A stretch of 64,000 nt of DNA from assembly GCF_902498195.1 (NCBI RefSeq), contig NZ_CABVIY010000001.1:930001-994000 (forward strand). The letters run 5' to 3'. Below, one piece after another: positions 26,437 through 35,503 of this stretch (its first letter is position 1; each line of letters opens with the position of its first letter). The notes beneath the pieces were generated by a model, which was not told where the DNA came from, ran no database searches, and saw only the letters and a list, made by a program, of their open reading frames with translations. Source of the DNA: Pseudomonas fluorescens. GTDB lineage: Bacteria; Pseudomonadota; Gammaproteobacteria; Pseudomonadales; Pseudomonadaceae. The position numbers and the translations under genes were made by a program.

Positions 26437-26910
26437 TTAACGATTGCCGGACGTGGGCTCCGGCAGGCTGAGCTTGCCACTATCGACGAATCGCCGGGTG
26501 CCGAACAACCCTCCCGCCAGTTTGCCGCGCAGCACGTAAGGCATGTTGTTCAGGGTTTGCACCTGGCTCAGGCCGAAGGTCTGGCGCAGCACGGAAAACG
26601 CCGAGACGCTGACCGGCACGCTCAACACGGTTTCGGAATAACCCGCGAGCGAACCGGACTCGTTACTGACCCCGGAAGCAAAGGGCTGGCCGTTGATATC
26701 AAGATCCAGCGCCACGCCGTTGTAGTTGATGTTGGTGCCATTGGGGTTCTGCACGCGAATCTTCACGGCAAACCGTACTTCCATGTCCTGGCTTTGCAGC
26801 GGTTGGAGGCCGACCACGTTGATGTTCAGCGGGTCGTTGTTGGGGTAAACGGCACAGGCGCTCAGGGTGAGCAGCAAAAGAGAAAGGATGAACCCGGGGA
26901 AGTTGCGCAT
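26437..26910 (-). CDS. LEA type 2 (WHy-domain) lipoprotein
   Basis: A 157-residue lipoprotein: the signal sequence ends in the lipobox LSAC at about residues 16-19. The mature part has the LEA14/WHy fold pattern, with VVGLQPLQSQDMEVRFAVKI and NPNGTNINYNGVALDLDINGQ, then GYSETVLSVPVSV. Such proteins are small beta-sandwiches in the envelope linked to stress tolerance. It lies between the purine permease and the GNAT gene, all on the minus strand. Confidence 0.85.
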   Translation of the reverse strand: MRNFPGFILSLLLLTLSACAVYPNNDPLNINVVGLQPLQSQDMEVRFAVKIRVQNPNGTNINYNGVALDLDINGQPFASGVSNESGSLAGYSETVLSVPVSVSAFSVLRQTFGLSQVQTLNNMPYVLRGKLAGGLFGTRRFVDSGKLSLPEPTSGNR

Positions 26911-26970
26911 GGACGTACACTCGTAAGCAAAAGGGCTGAACCGCCAGCGGCTCAGCCCTTGAGCATTTGT

Positions 26971-28443
26971 CTAGCGGTTCATCTGTGCGACACCTGGCGG
27001 CGTGACGGGTTCACCCTTGGCCGGGACATCCGGGTTTTCCATGACCTGCAGGATCGAGGCTTCCGGATCGAAATCGTCTTCTTCCAGCTCGATGAATTCC
27101 TCGGGCAGGAAGATATTCAAAACGATCGCGCACAGCGCGCCGACGGTGATCGGCGACTCGAAAATGTTGTGCAGCGCCTTGGGCAGCTCACGCAAAACCT
27201 CTGGCACGGCCGCCACACCCAGGCCCATGCCGATGGAAATCGCCACGATCAGCATGTTGCGACGGTGCAGGCCGGCTTCGGCGAGGATCTTGATACCGGC
27301 CACGGCCACGGTGCCGAACATCACCAGCTCGGCGCCGCCGAGCACCGGCTTGGGCATCAATTGCAGCACCGCGCCGATCATCGGGAACAGCCCGAGCAGG
27401 ACCAACAGGCCGGCAATGAAAAACGCCACGTAGCGGCTGGCGACGCCGGTCAGCTGGATCACCCCGTTGTTCTGGGCGAAGGTCACCATCGGCATGCTGT
27501 TGAACACGGCGGCCATCGCCGAGTTGAGGCCGTCGGCCAGCAACCCGGACTTGATCCGCCGAATGTAGACCGGGCCTTTGACCGGTTGCCGGGAAATCAT
27601 CGAGTTGGCGGTCAGGTCGCCCGCCGCTTCCAGTGGCGACACCAGGAAAATCACCGCCACCGGCACGAACGCCACCCAATCGAAGGAGAAGCCGTATTTG
27701 AACGGCACCGGAACGCTCATCAGCGGGACGGCGGGCAGGCTGGCGAAATCGACGTGCCCCAGCAGCCAGGCGACGACGTAGCCCAATGTCAGGCCGATGA
27801 CGATCGCCCCGAGGCGCAGGAACGGCACGTCCACCCGGTTCAAGACGACGATGGTCCCGAGTACCAGTGCCGCCAGGCCCAGGTGGCCGGCCGCGCCGAG
27901 GTCGGTGGCACCGAAACCGCCGGCAATGTCGGTCATGGCGACCTTGATCAAAGACAGGCCCATGAGCGTGATGATGGTGCCGGTCACCACGGGGGTGATC
28001 AGCATGCGCAGCTTGCCGATGAACTGGCTCAACACCACCTCGATGAAGGCGGCGAAAAAACACACGCCGAAGATCGTCGAGAGGATCTCATCGGTGCCGC
28101 CACCCCGGGCCTTGACCATGAAACCGGCACTGAGGATCACGCTGATGAACGAGAAACTGGTGCCTTGCAGGCACAGCAGGCCGGAACCGACCGGCCCGAA
28201 TCGCCGCGCTTGCACGAAAGTGCCCAGGCCCGAGACGAACAGCGCCATGCTGATCAGGTAGGGGATTTCGCTTTGCAGGCCCAGGGCGCTGCCCATGATC
28301 AGCGTCGGGGTGATGATCCCGACGAAACTGGCGAGCACATGTTGCAGGGCGGCGAACACGGTGGCGGTCAGGTGCGGACGGTCGTCGAGGCCGTAGATCA
28401 GGTCATTGTGGCGCGGGGCCGGGGGTTTTTCAGAGGCGGTCAT
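26971..28443 (-). CDS. Nucleobase:cation symporter-2 (xanthine/uric acid permease)
   Basis: A 490-residue inner-membrane transporter of the NCS2/NAT family with about 14 hydrophobic segments. The NCS2 signature is present as QNNGVIQLTGVASR near residue 330. The N-terminal FAALQHVLASFVGIITPTLI includes the conserved QH pair, and LEAAGDLTANSMIS precedes the signature. These features fit purine permeases (xanthine or urate). No purine-degrading enzyme is nearby, so the exact nucleobase remains open. The C-terminus (EDDFDPEASILQVME) is acidic and cytoplasmic. Confidence 0.88.
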   Translation of the reverse strand: MTASEKPPAPRHNDLIYGLDDRPHLTATVFAALQHVLASFVGIITPTLIMGSALGLQSEIPYLISMALFVSGLGTFVQARRFGPVGSGLLCLQGTSFSFISVILSAGFMVKARGGGTDEILSTIFGVCFFAAFIEVVLSQFIGKLRMLITPVVTGTIITLMGLSLIKVAMTDIAGGFGATDLGAAGHLGLAALVLGTIVVLNRVDVPFLRLGAIVIGLTLGYVVAWLLGHVDFASLPAVPLMSVPVPFKYGFSFDWVAFVPVAVIFLVSPLEAAGDLTANSMISRQPVKGPVYIRRIKSGLLADGLNSAMAAVFNSMPMVTFAQNNGVIQLTGVASRYVAFFIAGLLVLLGLFPMIGAVLQLMPKPVLGGAELVMFGTVAVAGIKILAEAGLHRRNMLIVAISIGMGLGVAAVPEVLRELPKALHNIFESPITVGALCAIVLNIFLPEEFIELEEDDFDPEASILQVMENPDVPAKGEPVTPPGVAQMNR

Positions 28444-28550
28444 GGTGATGTGCGAGCCAGGAGGCGGGCCGGGTCAGAAAATGGAGGCGCAGGATGCCAG
28501 AAACACCCTTTTGTGGCGAGCGATGGACCCCGCATCCACCACATTCCCTC

Positions 28551-28639
28551 TGTGGGAGCGGGCTTGCTCGCGAGGGCGCAGTGTCAGGCAATAAAGTGTC
28601 GACTGACACATCGCCTTCGCGAGCAAGCCCGCTCCCACA
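28551..28639. repeat. REP-type inverted pair, family A
   Basis: Complementary TGTGGGAGCGGGCTTGCTCG arms lie between the permease start and the end of the LysR gene. Confidence 0.9.
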
Positions 28640-28670
28640 GGGTTCATTGGTGGCAAGGAAACCGCAGGCT

Positions 28671-29564
28671 TCAGGCAAACGCCGCCAGTAAGTCCTCTTC
28701 GAACGCCTTCTGCGCATCCCCCGGCACCTGCGCCCGATGGCGGGCCAGGTGAAACGCCACCTCGAAACTCATGCCCTGGCGACGCACCACCCGCAGCAAC
28801 CCCTTGTCCTCCCAGGCCCGGGCAAAGTGCTCGGGCAGATAGCCAATGTGTTTGCCGGACAGAATGAAGGCCAGGGTGCCTTCGACCTGCTCCGCGCGCG
28901 CCGAGCACAGTTTTCCCTGAAACGGCTCGTCGCTGCGCAGGAAGCGGTAGGGGTGATCGACCCGGTCGCAGGCTTGCAGCGCGTGATCATCCGGTGCGTC
29001 ATCGTCGAACAACGGATGGCCGGCGGCGCAGTACAAGTGCTGGGTTTCGCTGAACAGTTGCCGATAATCAAAGGCGCTTTGCACTTGCGAGAAGTAACCG
29101 ACGGCCAGATCCAGCCGCTGTTGCAGCAGCAAGCGCTCCATTTCGCCGGGCATCGCGCTCATCAGCTCGATGCGCACCGACTCGTCGCGCTCGCGAAAAC
29201 GCCGGATCGCCCCTGCCACCCGTTGCAGCACCGACTGGTCCAGCGCTTCGGACAAGCCCAGGCGCACTTCACCGATCAGGCGTCCGGCCACGCCGTTGGA
29301 TTGATGGCGGAACGCTTCGATGGACTCGAACAGCCCACGGGTGGCGCTGAGTAATTGCTCGCCCTTGGGGGTAATCCTGAACCCGCCCTTGCCACGGCTG
29401 CACAACCGGTAGCCGAGGCGGGTTTCCAGCCTGGCCATTTGCTGGCTGATGCTCGACTGGCTCAAGCCCAGTTCACCCTGCGCCGCGCTGAAGCCACCGC
29501 ACTCCACCACGCTGACAAACAGGCGCAACAGATGCAGGTCGAGGTCGTGGAGTTGACCGAGCAT
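28671..29564 (-). CDS. LysR-type transcriptional regulator, divergent from the polyamine genes
   Basis: A 297-residue LysR protein. The N-terminal helix-turn-helix shows LHLLRLFVSVVECGGFSAAQ and LGLSQSSISQQMARLETRLG, followed by a substrate-binding effector domain. It is transcribed away from the polyamine-binding-protein/agmatinase pair with about 100 bases between, including TAAT-rich sequence. It is the likely regulator of that pair, perhaps responding to a polyamine or agmatine. Confidence 0.88.
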   Translation of the reverse strand: MLGQLHDLDLHLLRLFVSVVECGGFSAAQGELGLSQSSISQQMARLETRLGYRLCSRGKGGFRITPKGEQLLSATRGLFESIEAFRHQSNGVAGRLIGEVRLGLSEALDQSVLQRVAGAIRRFRERDESVRIELMSAMPGEMERLLLQQRLDLAVGYFSQVQSAFDYRQLFSETQHLYCAAGHPLFDDDAPDDHALQACDRVDHPYRFLRSDEPFQGKLCSARAEQVEGTLAFILSGKHIGYLPEHFARAWEDKGLLRVVRRQGMSFEVAFHLARHRAQVPGDAQKAFEEDLLAAFA

Positions 29565-29665
29565 TAAACATTACTCCTGGATAATGTCAGGTTAATAATC
29601 TTGATATTTCACTAATGTATCCGACGGCGCACGCTGCAACCACTTCTTCCGGTCAGGTGTTCGTC

Positions 29666-30757
29666 ATGAATTCCCCATTCAAGATGTGTTTACCCGCGCT
29701 GTTCCTTGCCATGGCCGCGGCGGCCCAGGCCGAGGACAAGGTGGTCAATCTCTACAGTTGGGCCGATTACGTCGCGCCTGAAACCTTGCAGCGTTTCGAA
29801 CAGGAAACCGGCATTCATGTGCGCTACGACACCTTCGATGCGCCGGAGGTGCTGGAAACCAAGCTGCTCACCGGTGGCAGCGGCTATGACGTGGTGGTGC
29901 CGTCATCCAGCGTACTGGCCCGTGGCCTGGCGGCAGGCGCGTTAAAGGCCATTCCCCATGAGGGCCTCAAAGGCTACGCCAACCTGGACCCGGACCTGCT
30001 GGAGAAACTGGCGGCGGTCGACCCCGGCAATCAATACGGCGTGCCCTATACCTGGGGCACCCTGGGGCTGGGGATGAATGTCGAGGCGGTGCAAAAGCGC
30101 TTGCCGGATGTGCCGCTCAACAGCCTCGACCTGCTGTTCAAGCCCGAATACGCCAGCCAGCTCAAGGACTGCGGTATCGCGATCATTGACTCGCCCCAGG
30201 AAGTGATCGGCCTGGCGTTGCACTACCTGGGCAAAGATCCCTACAGCACCCAAAAGGACGATCTCGAAGCGGCCCAGGCCTTGTTGCACCAGTTGCAACC
30301 TTCGGTGCTGTACGTGGCCAGCGGCCGGCAGATCAACGACCTGGCCAACGGCAGTGTCTGCCTGGCACTGGCTTACAACGGTGACGCGAGCATGGCCGCC
30401 GATCAGGCACGCAAGGCCAATAAACCCTATGAAATTGCCTACCGGATTCCCAGGGAAGGCACCCTGGTCTGGCAGGACAACCTGGCGATCCCCAAGGACG
30501 CGCCGCACCCGCAAGCCGCGCGCCAGTTCATCGAATTCATGCTGCGTCCCGAATCCGTGGCCGCGCTGACCAACACCCTGTTCTTTGCCACCGCCAACCA
30601 GGCCGCGACACCGCTGGTCGATGAGGCGGTGCGCACCGACCCGGACATCTACCCGCCCGCCGATGTGCGCGGGCGGCTGTACGCCGACCGCAGCATGAGC
30701 CTCAAGGACATGCGCCAGCGCACCCGCGTGTGGACCGCTTTCCGTAGCCGCCAATAA
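29666..30757 (+). CDS. Polyamine ABC transporter periplasmic binding protein (PotF/SpuD-like)
   Basis: A 363-residue periplasmic protein with a signal peptide (MCLPALFLAMAAAAQA). The PotF/SpuD-type start is VVNLYSWADYVAPETLQRFEQ, and the later features include GGSGYDVVVPSSS, PYTWGTLGLGMNVEAV and ALAYNGDAS. It probably binds putrescine, spermidine or a related compound. The usual permease and ATPase genes are not beside it. Agmatinase follows 13 bases later, so the two are almost certainly one operon. The ATG at 29666 was chosen for the signal peptide; an upstream in-frame start adds 17 residues before it. Confidence 0.86.
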   Translation: MNSPFKMCLPALFLAMAAAAQAEDKVVNLYSWADYVAPETLQRFEQETGIHVRYDTFDAPEVLETKLLTGGSGYDVVVPSSSVLARGLAAGALKAIPHEGLKGYANLDPDLLEKLAAVDPGNQYGVPYTWGTLGLGMNVEAVQKRLPDVPLNSLDLLFKPEYASQLKDCGIAIIDSPQEVIGLALHYLGKDPYSTQKDDLEAAQALLHQLQPSVLYVASGRQINDLANGSVCLALAYNGDASMAADQARKANKPYEIAYRIPREGTLVWQDNLAIPKDAPHPQAARQFIEFMLRPESVAALTNTLFFATANQAATPLVDEAVRTDPDIYPPADVRGRLYADRSMSLKDMRQRTRVWTAFRSRQ

Positions 30758-30770
30758 TAAGGAACCCGAG

Positions 30771-31730
30771 ATGGACGTCCCGATGCAAAACGATCAGGCC
30801 ATCACCCGCGACAGCCTGTATGGCACCGCCGCCGAAAGCACCTACGCCGGCATCACCAGTTTCATGCGCCGTCGCTACAGCCGCGACTTGCGCGGTGTCG
30901 ACGTGGCGGTCAGCGGCGTGCCGTTCGACACCGCCACCAGCAACCGCCCTGGCGCACGCTTCGGACCCAGGGGGATACGCGCTGCCTCCACCGGGATTGC
31001 CTGGGAACGCCACTGGCCCTGGACCTTCGACCCGTTCGATCATCTGGCGGTGGTGGACTTCGGCGATTGCGACTTCGATTACGGCTCGCCACAGTCGACC
31101 CCGGAATGCATCGAGGCCCACGCCGAACACATCCTCAACGCGGGCAGCGCGATGTTGACCTTCGGCGGCGATCATTTCATCACCTATCCGCTGCTCAAGG
31201 CCCATGCGCGCCAGCACGGCCCGCTGTCCTTGATCCACTTCGACGCCCACAGCGACACCTGGCCGGACGAGGAGGGCAAGCGTATCGACCACGGCACCAT
31301 GTTCTGGCATGCGGCCAAGGAGGGGCTGGTCGATCCGTCGCGCTCGGTGCAGATCGGCCTGCGCACCACCAACGACGATCACCAGGGGTTTGCCGTGCTG
31401 GACGCGCGACAGGTCCATCGGCGCGGGGTGGATGCGATTGTCGAGGCAATTCGCGCACGGGTCGGTGACCACCCGGTGTACCTGACGTTCGACATCGACT
31501 GCCTCGACCCGGCTTTCGCCCCGGGCACCGGAACGCCGGTGTGTGGGGGATTGAGCACGGTGCAGGCGCTGGAAATCCTCGGCGGACTGCGCGGGATCAA
31601 CCTGGTGGGCATGGACGTGGTGGAGGTGGCGCCTGCCTACGATAGCGCGGACATCACGTCACTGGCGGCGGCGACGCTGGCGATGGAGATGCTGTGTTTG
31701 TATGCGGCCAGGCATAAGGTCGACAGGTAG
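30771..31730 (+). CDS. speB: Agmatinase (ureohydrolase)
   Basis: Manganese ureohydrolase that splits agmatine to putrescine and urea. The 319-residue product closely follows E. coli SpeB, including GVPFDTATSNRPGARFGP, GGDHF, HFDAHSDTW, DIDCLDPAFAPGTGTP and MDVVEVAPAYD. The His and Asp metal ligands in GGDHF, DAHSD and DIDCLDP are all present. AAGGA precedes the ATG. It is second in an operon with a polyamine-binding protein, and a LysR gene sits upstream. Guanidinobutyrase is an alternative within the same fold, but the match to SpeB is closer. Confidence 0.88.
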   Translation: MDVPMQNDQAITRDSLYGTAAESTYAGITSFMRRRYSRDLRGVDVAVSGVPFDTATSNRPGARFGPRGIRAASTGIAWERHWPWTFDPFDHLAVVDFGDCDFDYGSPQSTPECIEAHAEHILNAGSAMLTFGGDHFITYPLLKAHARQHGPLSLIHFDAHSDTWPDEEGKRIDHGTMFWHAAKEGLVDPSRSVQIGLRTTNDDHQGFAVLDARQVHRRGVDAIVEAIRARVGDHPVYLTFDIDCLDPAFAPGTGTPVCGGLSTVQALEILGGLRGINLVGMDVVEVAPAYDSADITSLAAATLAMEMLCLYAARHKVDR

Positions 31731-31743
31731 TACGCCGTCCAAA

Positions 31744-31833
31744 TGTGGGAGCGGGCTTGCTCGCGAAAGCGCTGTGTCAGTCGACATAGGTATTGACTGA
31801 TACGGCCCCTTCGCGAGCAAGCCCGCTCCCACA
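31744..31833. repeat. REP-type inverted pair, family A
   Basis: Complementary family A arms lie between convergent speB and the aldo/keto reductase gene, starting 14 bases after the speB stop. Confidence 0.9.
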
Positions 31834-31845
31834 TGTTGGTCAACG

Positions 31846-32898
31846 TCAGGCGACCGGGATTTTTGGCAAGTCCAGGGTTACGCCACCGCTGAACCGCGCA
31901 AACGAACCGCTGATCGATTCATGGGGCACACCCTTGGCCACGTCGCTGACGCCATCGAGCCGCGCCAGTTGCTCCGCCGTCAACTGCACGTTCAACGCCC
32001 CCAGGGTCGCATCCAGTTGTTCACGGGTCCGTGAGCCCAGAATCGGTATCAGCGTGGTGGTGGAGCGCCTGGCCTGTTCGCGCAGCCAGGCAATGGCCAC
32101 GTGGGTCGGGCTGCTTGCCAGTTCCGCGGCGACGGCCAGCAGGGTGTCGAGCAGGGCGGTTTCGCGGGCGCTTTTCTCGGCGTGGACCAGCATGCCGAGT
32201 TTAGTGGCGCGGTTGTCGCCCTCGCTGTTGCGGTATTTGCCGGTGAGGAAGCCGCCACCCAAGGGCGACCACAAGGTTGCGGCCAGGCCCAGTGCTTCGG
32301 CCATCGGCAGTTGCTCGCGTTCCGCGGTGCGCTCGGCCAGGCTGTACTCGACCTGGATCGCGGCAATCGGGGCGAAGCCACGTACTTCGGCCAACAGGTC
32401 GGCACGGGCGATGCGCCACGCCGGGAAATTCGACAGCCCGGCGTAATGGATTTTGCCGGCCCGTACCAGATCGTCGAAGCCGCGCAGGATTTCTTCCATT
32501 GGCGTAACGCCATCGCTCATGTGCGCCCAGAACAGATCGAGGTGATCGGTCTTCAGCCGTTTCAGGCTTTCCTCCACGGCGCGCACCATGTTCTTGCGGT
32601 TGTTGCCGGTGTGGGAAATGCCGGCCGCCGGTGTAGTCCCCAGGGTGTATTTGCTGGCGATGACCAGGTGATCGCGCTCGGCGGCGATGAACTCGCTGAG
32701 CATGGCTTCCGATTGGCCGCCCTGATAGCCGTTGGCGGTGTCGATGAAGTTGCCGCCCGCTTCCAGGTAGCCATCGAAAATGCCCTTGGCCTCGTCTCGC
32801 TCGGCGCCGTGGCCCCAACCGGTGCCAAAGTTGCCGGCACCCAACGCCAGTTCGGAAACCCGCAGGCCGGTTTTACGGCCGAACACTTTGTAATGCAT
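31846..32898 (-). CDS. Aldo/keto reductase
   Basis: A 350-residue NADPH-dependent (beta/alpha)8 oxidoreductase. The catalytic tetrad can be read in order: Asp in NFIDTANGYQGG, Tyr in the same stretch, Lys in IASKYT and His in LFWAHMS. The C-terminal cofactor region has ILGSRTREQLDATLGAL. It is close to the YajO/Tas-type general reductases. AGGAG precedes the start at 32898. The substrate is unknown. It is divergent from the AFG1-like ATPase gene, with an AT-rich 144-base gap (32899-33042). Confidence 0.87.
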   Translation of the reverse strand: MHYKVFGRKTGLRVSELALGAGNFGTGWGHGAERDEAKGIFDGYLEAGGNFIDTANGYQGGQSEAMLSEFIAAERDHLVIASKYTLGTTPAAGISHTGNNRKNMVRAVEESLKRLKTDHLDLFWAHMSDGVTPMEEILRGFDDLVRAGKIHYAGLSNFPAWRIARADLLAEVRGFAPIAAIQVEYSLAERTAEREQLPMAEALGLAATLWSPLGGGFLTGKYRNSEGDNRATKLGMLVHAEKSARETALLDTLLAVAAELASSPTHVAIAWLREQARRSTTTLIPILGSRTREQLDATLGALNVQLTAEQLARLDGVSDVAKGVPHESISGSFARFSGGVTLDLPKIPVA

Positions 32899-33042
32899 GG
32901 GATGACTCCTGAAGAAACGGTGGTGTTATTAATAAATGCTATTCGTCATCTATTAAATATGATGCCAATCATATATATCGTCAAGGCACTTCGTTGAAAA
33001 TCGGCCGACCGGAGGATTCGATGCGGGCCTATACTGCCGCGC

Positions 33043-34161
33043 ATGAATGTCGACTCTCCCCTCAGCGCCTGGCAGCACGCCATCGAACAAAAGGGTTTCG
33101 TCCAGGACGAAGCTCAGGAACACGCCGTCTGGGCGTTGCAAAAGTGCCATGAAGCGTTGCATGAGGGGCGCACGCCGATCATGGGCGTGTACCTCTGGGG
33201 CCCGGTGGGGCGGGGGAAGACCTGGTTGATGGACCAGTTCCACCAACATCTGCGGGTTCCCGCGCGGCGTCAACACTTTCATCACTTCATGGGCTGGGTG
33301 CATCAGCGCTCGTTCCAGCTCACCGGCACGGCCGACCCGCTGAAGGCCCTGGCGCGTGAACTGAGCGAGGAAGTGCGGGTGCTGTGCTTTGACGAGTTGT
33401 TCGTCAATGATATCGGTGACGCGATCATTCTCGGGCGCTTGTTCCAGGTGATGTTCGAACAGGGCGTGGTGGTGGTCTGCACCTCCAATCTGCCGCCGGA
33501 CCAGTTGTACGCCGATGGCTTCAACCGCGACCGCTTCCTGCCCGCGATCACGGCAATCAAACAGCACATGCAGGTGATCGCGGTGGACGGCGGCGAAGAT
33601 CATCGCCTGCATCCGGGGCAGGGCCTGCAACGTTACTGGGTGGCAGCAGCGGGACAACCCTGCGCACTGGAGGACGTGTTCACGCTGCTGACGGTGGGCC
33701 AGGCGGTATCGCGCGAACCGGTCAAGGTCGGTTACCGTTCGCTGGACGTGGTGCAGGCGAGCAAAAGCGTGCTCTGGTGTCGATACGCCGATCTGTGCGA
33801 GCAGCCGTTTTCCGCCATGGATTTCATGGCCCTGTGCGACACCTACAGCGCTATCCTGTTAAGTGATGTCCCCAACCTGAGCGCACAGAAACGTGCCGGG
33901 CGCATCGCCCGTGGCACCGAGGACGGTGCGGTGCGGGTGGACGCGGGGGATCGCGAGCTGCCGCAGCTGTCGGTGCATGACGACGGCGTGCGGCGTTTCA
34001 TCGCCCTGGTCGACGAATGCTACGACCGCAAGGTGCCGCTGTACCTCGAAGCGCAGGTGCCGATGGATTCGCTCTATACCGAGGGCTACCTGGAGTTCCC
34101 GTTCCGCCGCACCCTCAGTCGCTTGCAGGAGATGCAGCTGGAGCGATTCGCCCAGGCATGA
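33043..34161 (+). CDS. zapE: AFG1/ZapE-like ATPase
   Basis: A 372-residue cytoplasmic ATPase of the AFG1 family. Walker A is GPVGRGKTWLMDQF near residue 52, and a Walker B-like segment VLCFDELFVNDIGDA appears near 111. TSNLPPDQLYADGF follows. E. coli ZapE acts at the division ring, and mitochondrial relatives aid protein turnover. Pseudomonads can carry two AFG1-type genes, so this may be a second paralog. No good Shine-Dalgarno precedes 33043. A TATACT hexamer seven bases before the ATG raises the possibility of a leaderless message. Confidence 0.85.
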   Translation: MNVDSPLSAWQHAIEQKGFVQDEAQEHAVWALQKCHEALHEGRTPIMGVYLWGPVGRGKTWLMDQFHQHLRVPARRQHFHHFMGWVHQRSFQLTGTADPLKALARELSEEVRVLCFDELFVNDIGDAIILGRLFQVMFEQGVVVVCTSNLPPDQLYADGFNRDRFLPAITAIKQHMQVIAVDGGEDHRLHPGQGLQRYWVAAAGQPCALEDVFTLLTVGQAVSREPVKVGYRSLDVVQASKSVLWCRYADLCEQPFSAMDFMALCDTYSAILLSDVPNLSAQKRAGRIARGTEDGAVRVDAGDRELPQLSVHDDGVRRFIALVDECYDRKVPLYLEAQVPMDSLYTEGYLEFPFRRTLSRLQEMQLERFAQA

Positions 34162-34179
34162 GTTTGAGGAGCAATCAGC

Positions 34180-34761
34180 ATGAATCAGCCCCTGTCGCAC
34201 CATTTGCTGACCATGGCTTACCAGAACGCCTGGGCCAATCACCGGCTGGCCAAAGCCTGGTGCCAATTGACTGCGCAGGAGCTGTCGGCGCCTCGGGTCA
34301 GTTTCTTTCCCGGTATTCGCGCAACCCTCAATCACATCCTGACTTGCGACTGGTTTTATGTGGATGCCCTGGAGCGCGAATTGCGCGGCGATGATCCGCA
34401 TCCCGATTGCCATGTGTTTTTCAAGGACGACGAGCCGTTCACCCAGGGCCCGGATCTGCGGCATGAGCAGGCTCAGGTCGACCGGCGCCTGATCGCCTAT
34501 TGCGAGCAGATGCGCGACGCCGAGCTGGGCAAGGTCGTGACCATCGCCCGGGATACGCCGCAACACGACAGCCGTTTACGCCTGCTGTCCCATCTGTTCG
34601 AGCACCAGCTCCATCACCGTGGCCAGGTCCACGCCATGCTCAGTGGCACGTCGGTGAAACCGCCGCAGCTGGACGAGTTTTTCTGTGTGGGCGAGTCGCA
34701 TTTGCGGGCGGAGGATTTTGCCGAGTTGGGCTGGACTGAGGCGTTGATCTGGGGGCACTAA
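34180..34761 (+). CDS. DinB family protein
   Basis: A 193-residue four-helix-bundle protein of the DinB/YfiT group. The three expected metal-binding histidines are in ATLNHILTCDW near residue 47 and in FEHQLHHRGQVHAML near residue 147. Members act as metal-dependent thiol transferases or related enzymes, but the role here is unknown. It begins 18 bases after the ATPase stop, with TTTGAGGAGCAATC before the ATG, so it may share that transcript. Confidence 0.87.
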   Translation: MNQPLSHHLLTMAYQNAWANHRLAKAWCQLTAQELSAPRVSFFPGIRATLNHILTCDWFYVDALERELRGDDPHPDCHVFFKDDEPFTQGPDLRHEQAQVDRRLIAYCEQMRDAELGKVVTIARDTPQHDSRLRLLSHLFEHQLHHRGQVHAMLSGTSVKPPQLDEFFCVGESHLRAEDFAELGWTEALIWGH

Positions 34762-34762
34762 C

Positions 34763-34845
34763 ATCAAGAGATCGCAGCCTGCGGCAGCTCCTACGGGTAT
34801 ACGTGAATTTGCTGTAGGAGCTGCCGCAGGCTGCGATCTTTTGAT
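34763..34845. repeat. Palindromic repeat pair, family B, inverted order
   Basis: GATCGCAGCCTGCGGCAGCT then CTCCTAC, followed after about 20 bases by GTAGGAGCTGCCGCAGGCTG. The arms point the opposite way from the copies at 8767 and 61701. It immediately follows the DinB gene. Confidence 0.85.
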
Positions 34846-34930
34846 TTTCCACCCGCGCTCGCGATATCGTCACCGGGCCTTACAGGGCGTAGTGCGCACT
34901 GGGGGCTATTGAACGTGATCGAGGATGGAA

Positions 34931-35422
34931 ATGGATTCCGCAGAAATACTGGTACTTCAGGCCAGCTACACCAATCCGGTGCACGCCGAGGCGATTGGCC
35001 TGGTGCTCAACAGTTACGCCCAGGACCCGATGGGCGGCGGGCACGCCTTGCCCGCGGATGTGCTGGAACAATTGCCGGGTGAGCTGGCCAAGCGACCCCA
35101 CGCATTCAGCGTGCTGGCCTTTGTCGGTGGTGAGCCGGCCGGTCTGGTCAATTGCTTCGAGGGGTTCTCGACCTTTGCCTGCCGGCCATTGGTCAATGTG
35201 CACGACGTAGCGGTGGTGCCGAAGTTTCGCGGGCTGGGCTTGAGCCAGCGGATGCTGCAGAAGGTCGAGGAAATTGCCCGTCAGCGCGGCTGCTGCAAAA
35301 TCACCCTGGAGGTGCTGGAAGGCAACGCGGTGGCGCAGGCGTCTTACAGCAAGTTCGGCTTTGCCCCGGGCGAATTCGATCCGGCGCACGGGCGGATGAT
35401 GTTCTGGATCAAGCCACTTTGA
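34931..35422 (+). CDS. GNAT family N-acetyltransferase
   Basis: A 163-residue acetyltransferase. The acetyl-CoA motif is in VHDVAVVPKFRGLGLSQRML (R-G-x-G-L-S near residue 102), followed by CKITLEVLEGNAVAQASYSK and FGFAPGEFD. The substrate is unknown. ATG at 34931 is preferred because GAGG lies seven bases upstream; the ATG at 34925 touches that sequence. It is monocistronic by position. Confidence 0.85.
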   Translation: MDSAEILVLQASYTNPVHAEAIGLVLNSYAQDPMGGGHALPADVLEQLPGELAKRPHAFSVLAFVGGEPAGLVNCFEGFSTFACRPLVNVHDVAVVPKFRGLGLSQRMLQKVEEIARQRGCCKITLEVLEGNAVAQASYSKFGFAPGEFDPAHGRMMFWIKPL

Positions 35423-35429
35423 TCCAGGC

Positions 35430-35457
35430 AAAAAAAAGGGCGTCCATCAGGACGCCC
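35430..35457 (-). terminator. Intrinsic terminator of the 71-residue protein gene
   Basis: On the minus strand GGGCGTCC and GGACGCCC (8-base arms, 4-base loop) are followed by eight T residues. It lies 46 bases past the stop of the gene at 35504 and 8 bases past the convergent GNAT stop. Confidence 0.85.
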
Positions 35458-35503
35458 AACGGATCTCTCTGACTGATAGAGCAAGCAGCCAGAGGTGTAA
35501 CAA

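Noticed and set aside
26281..28752. Plus-strand frame of 823 codons opposite the acetyltransferase, lipoprotein and permease genes
   Set aside because: Its composition (Arg, Asp, His, Gln) is typical of an antisense shadow, and three well-supported genes lie on the other strand.
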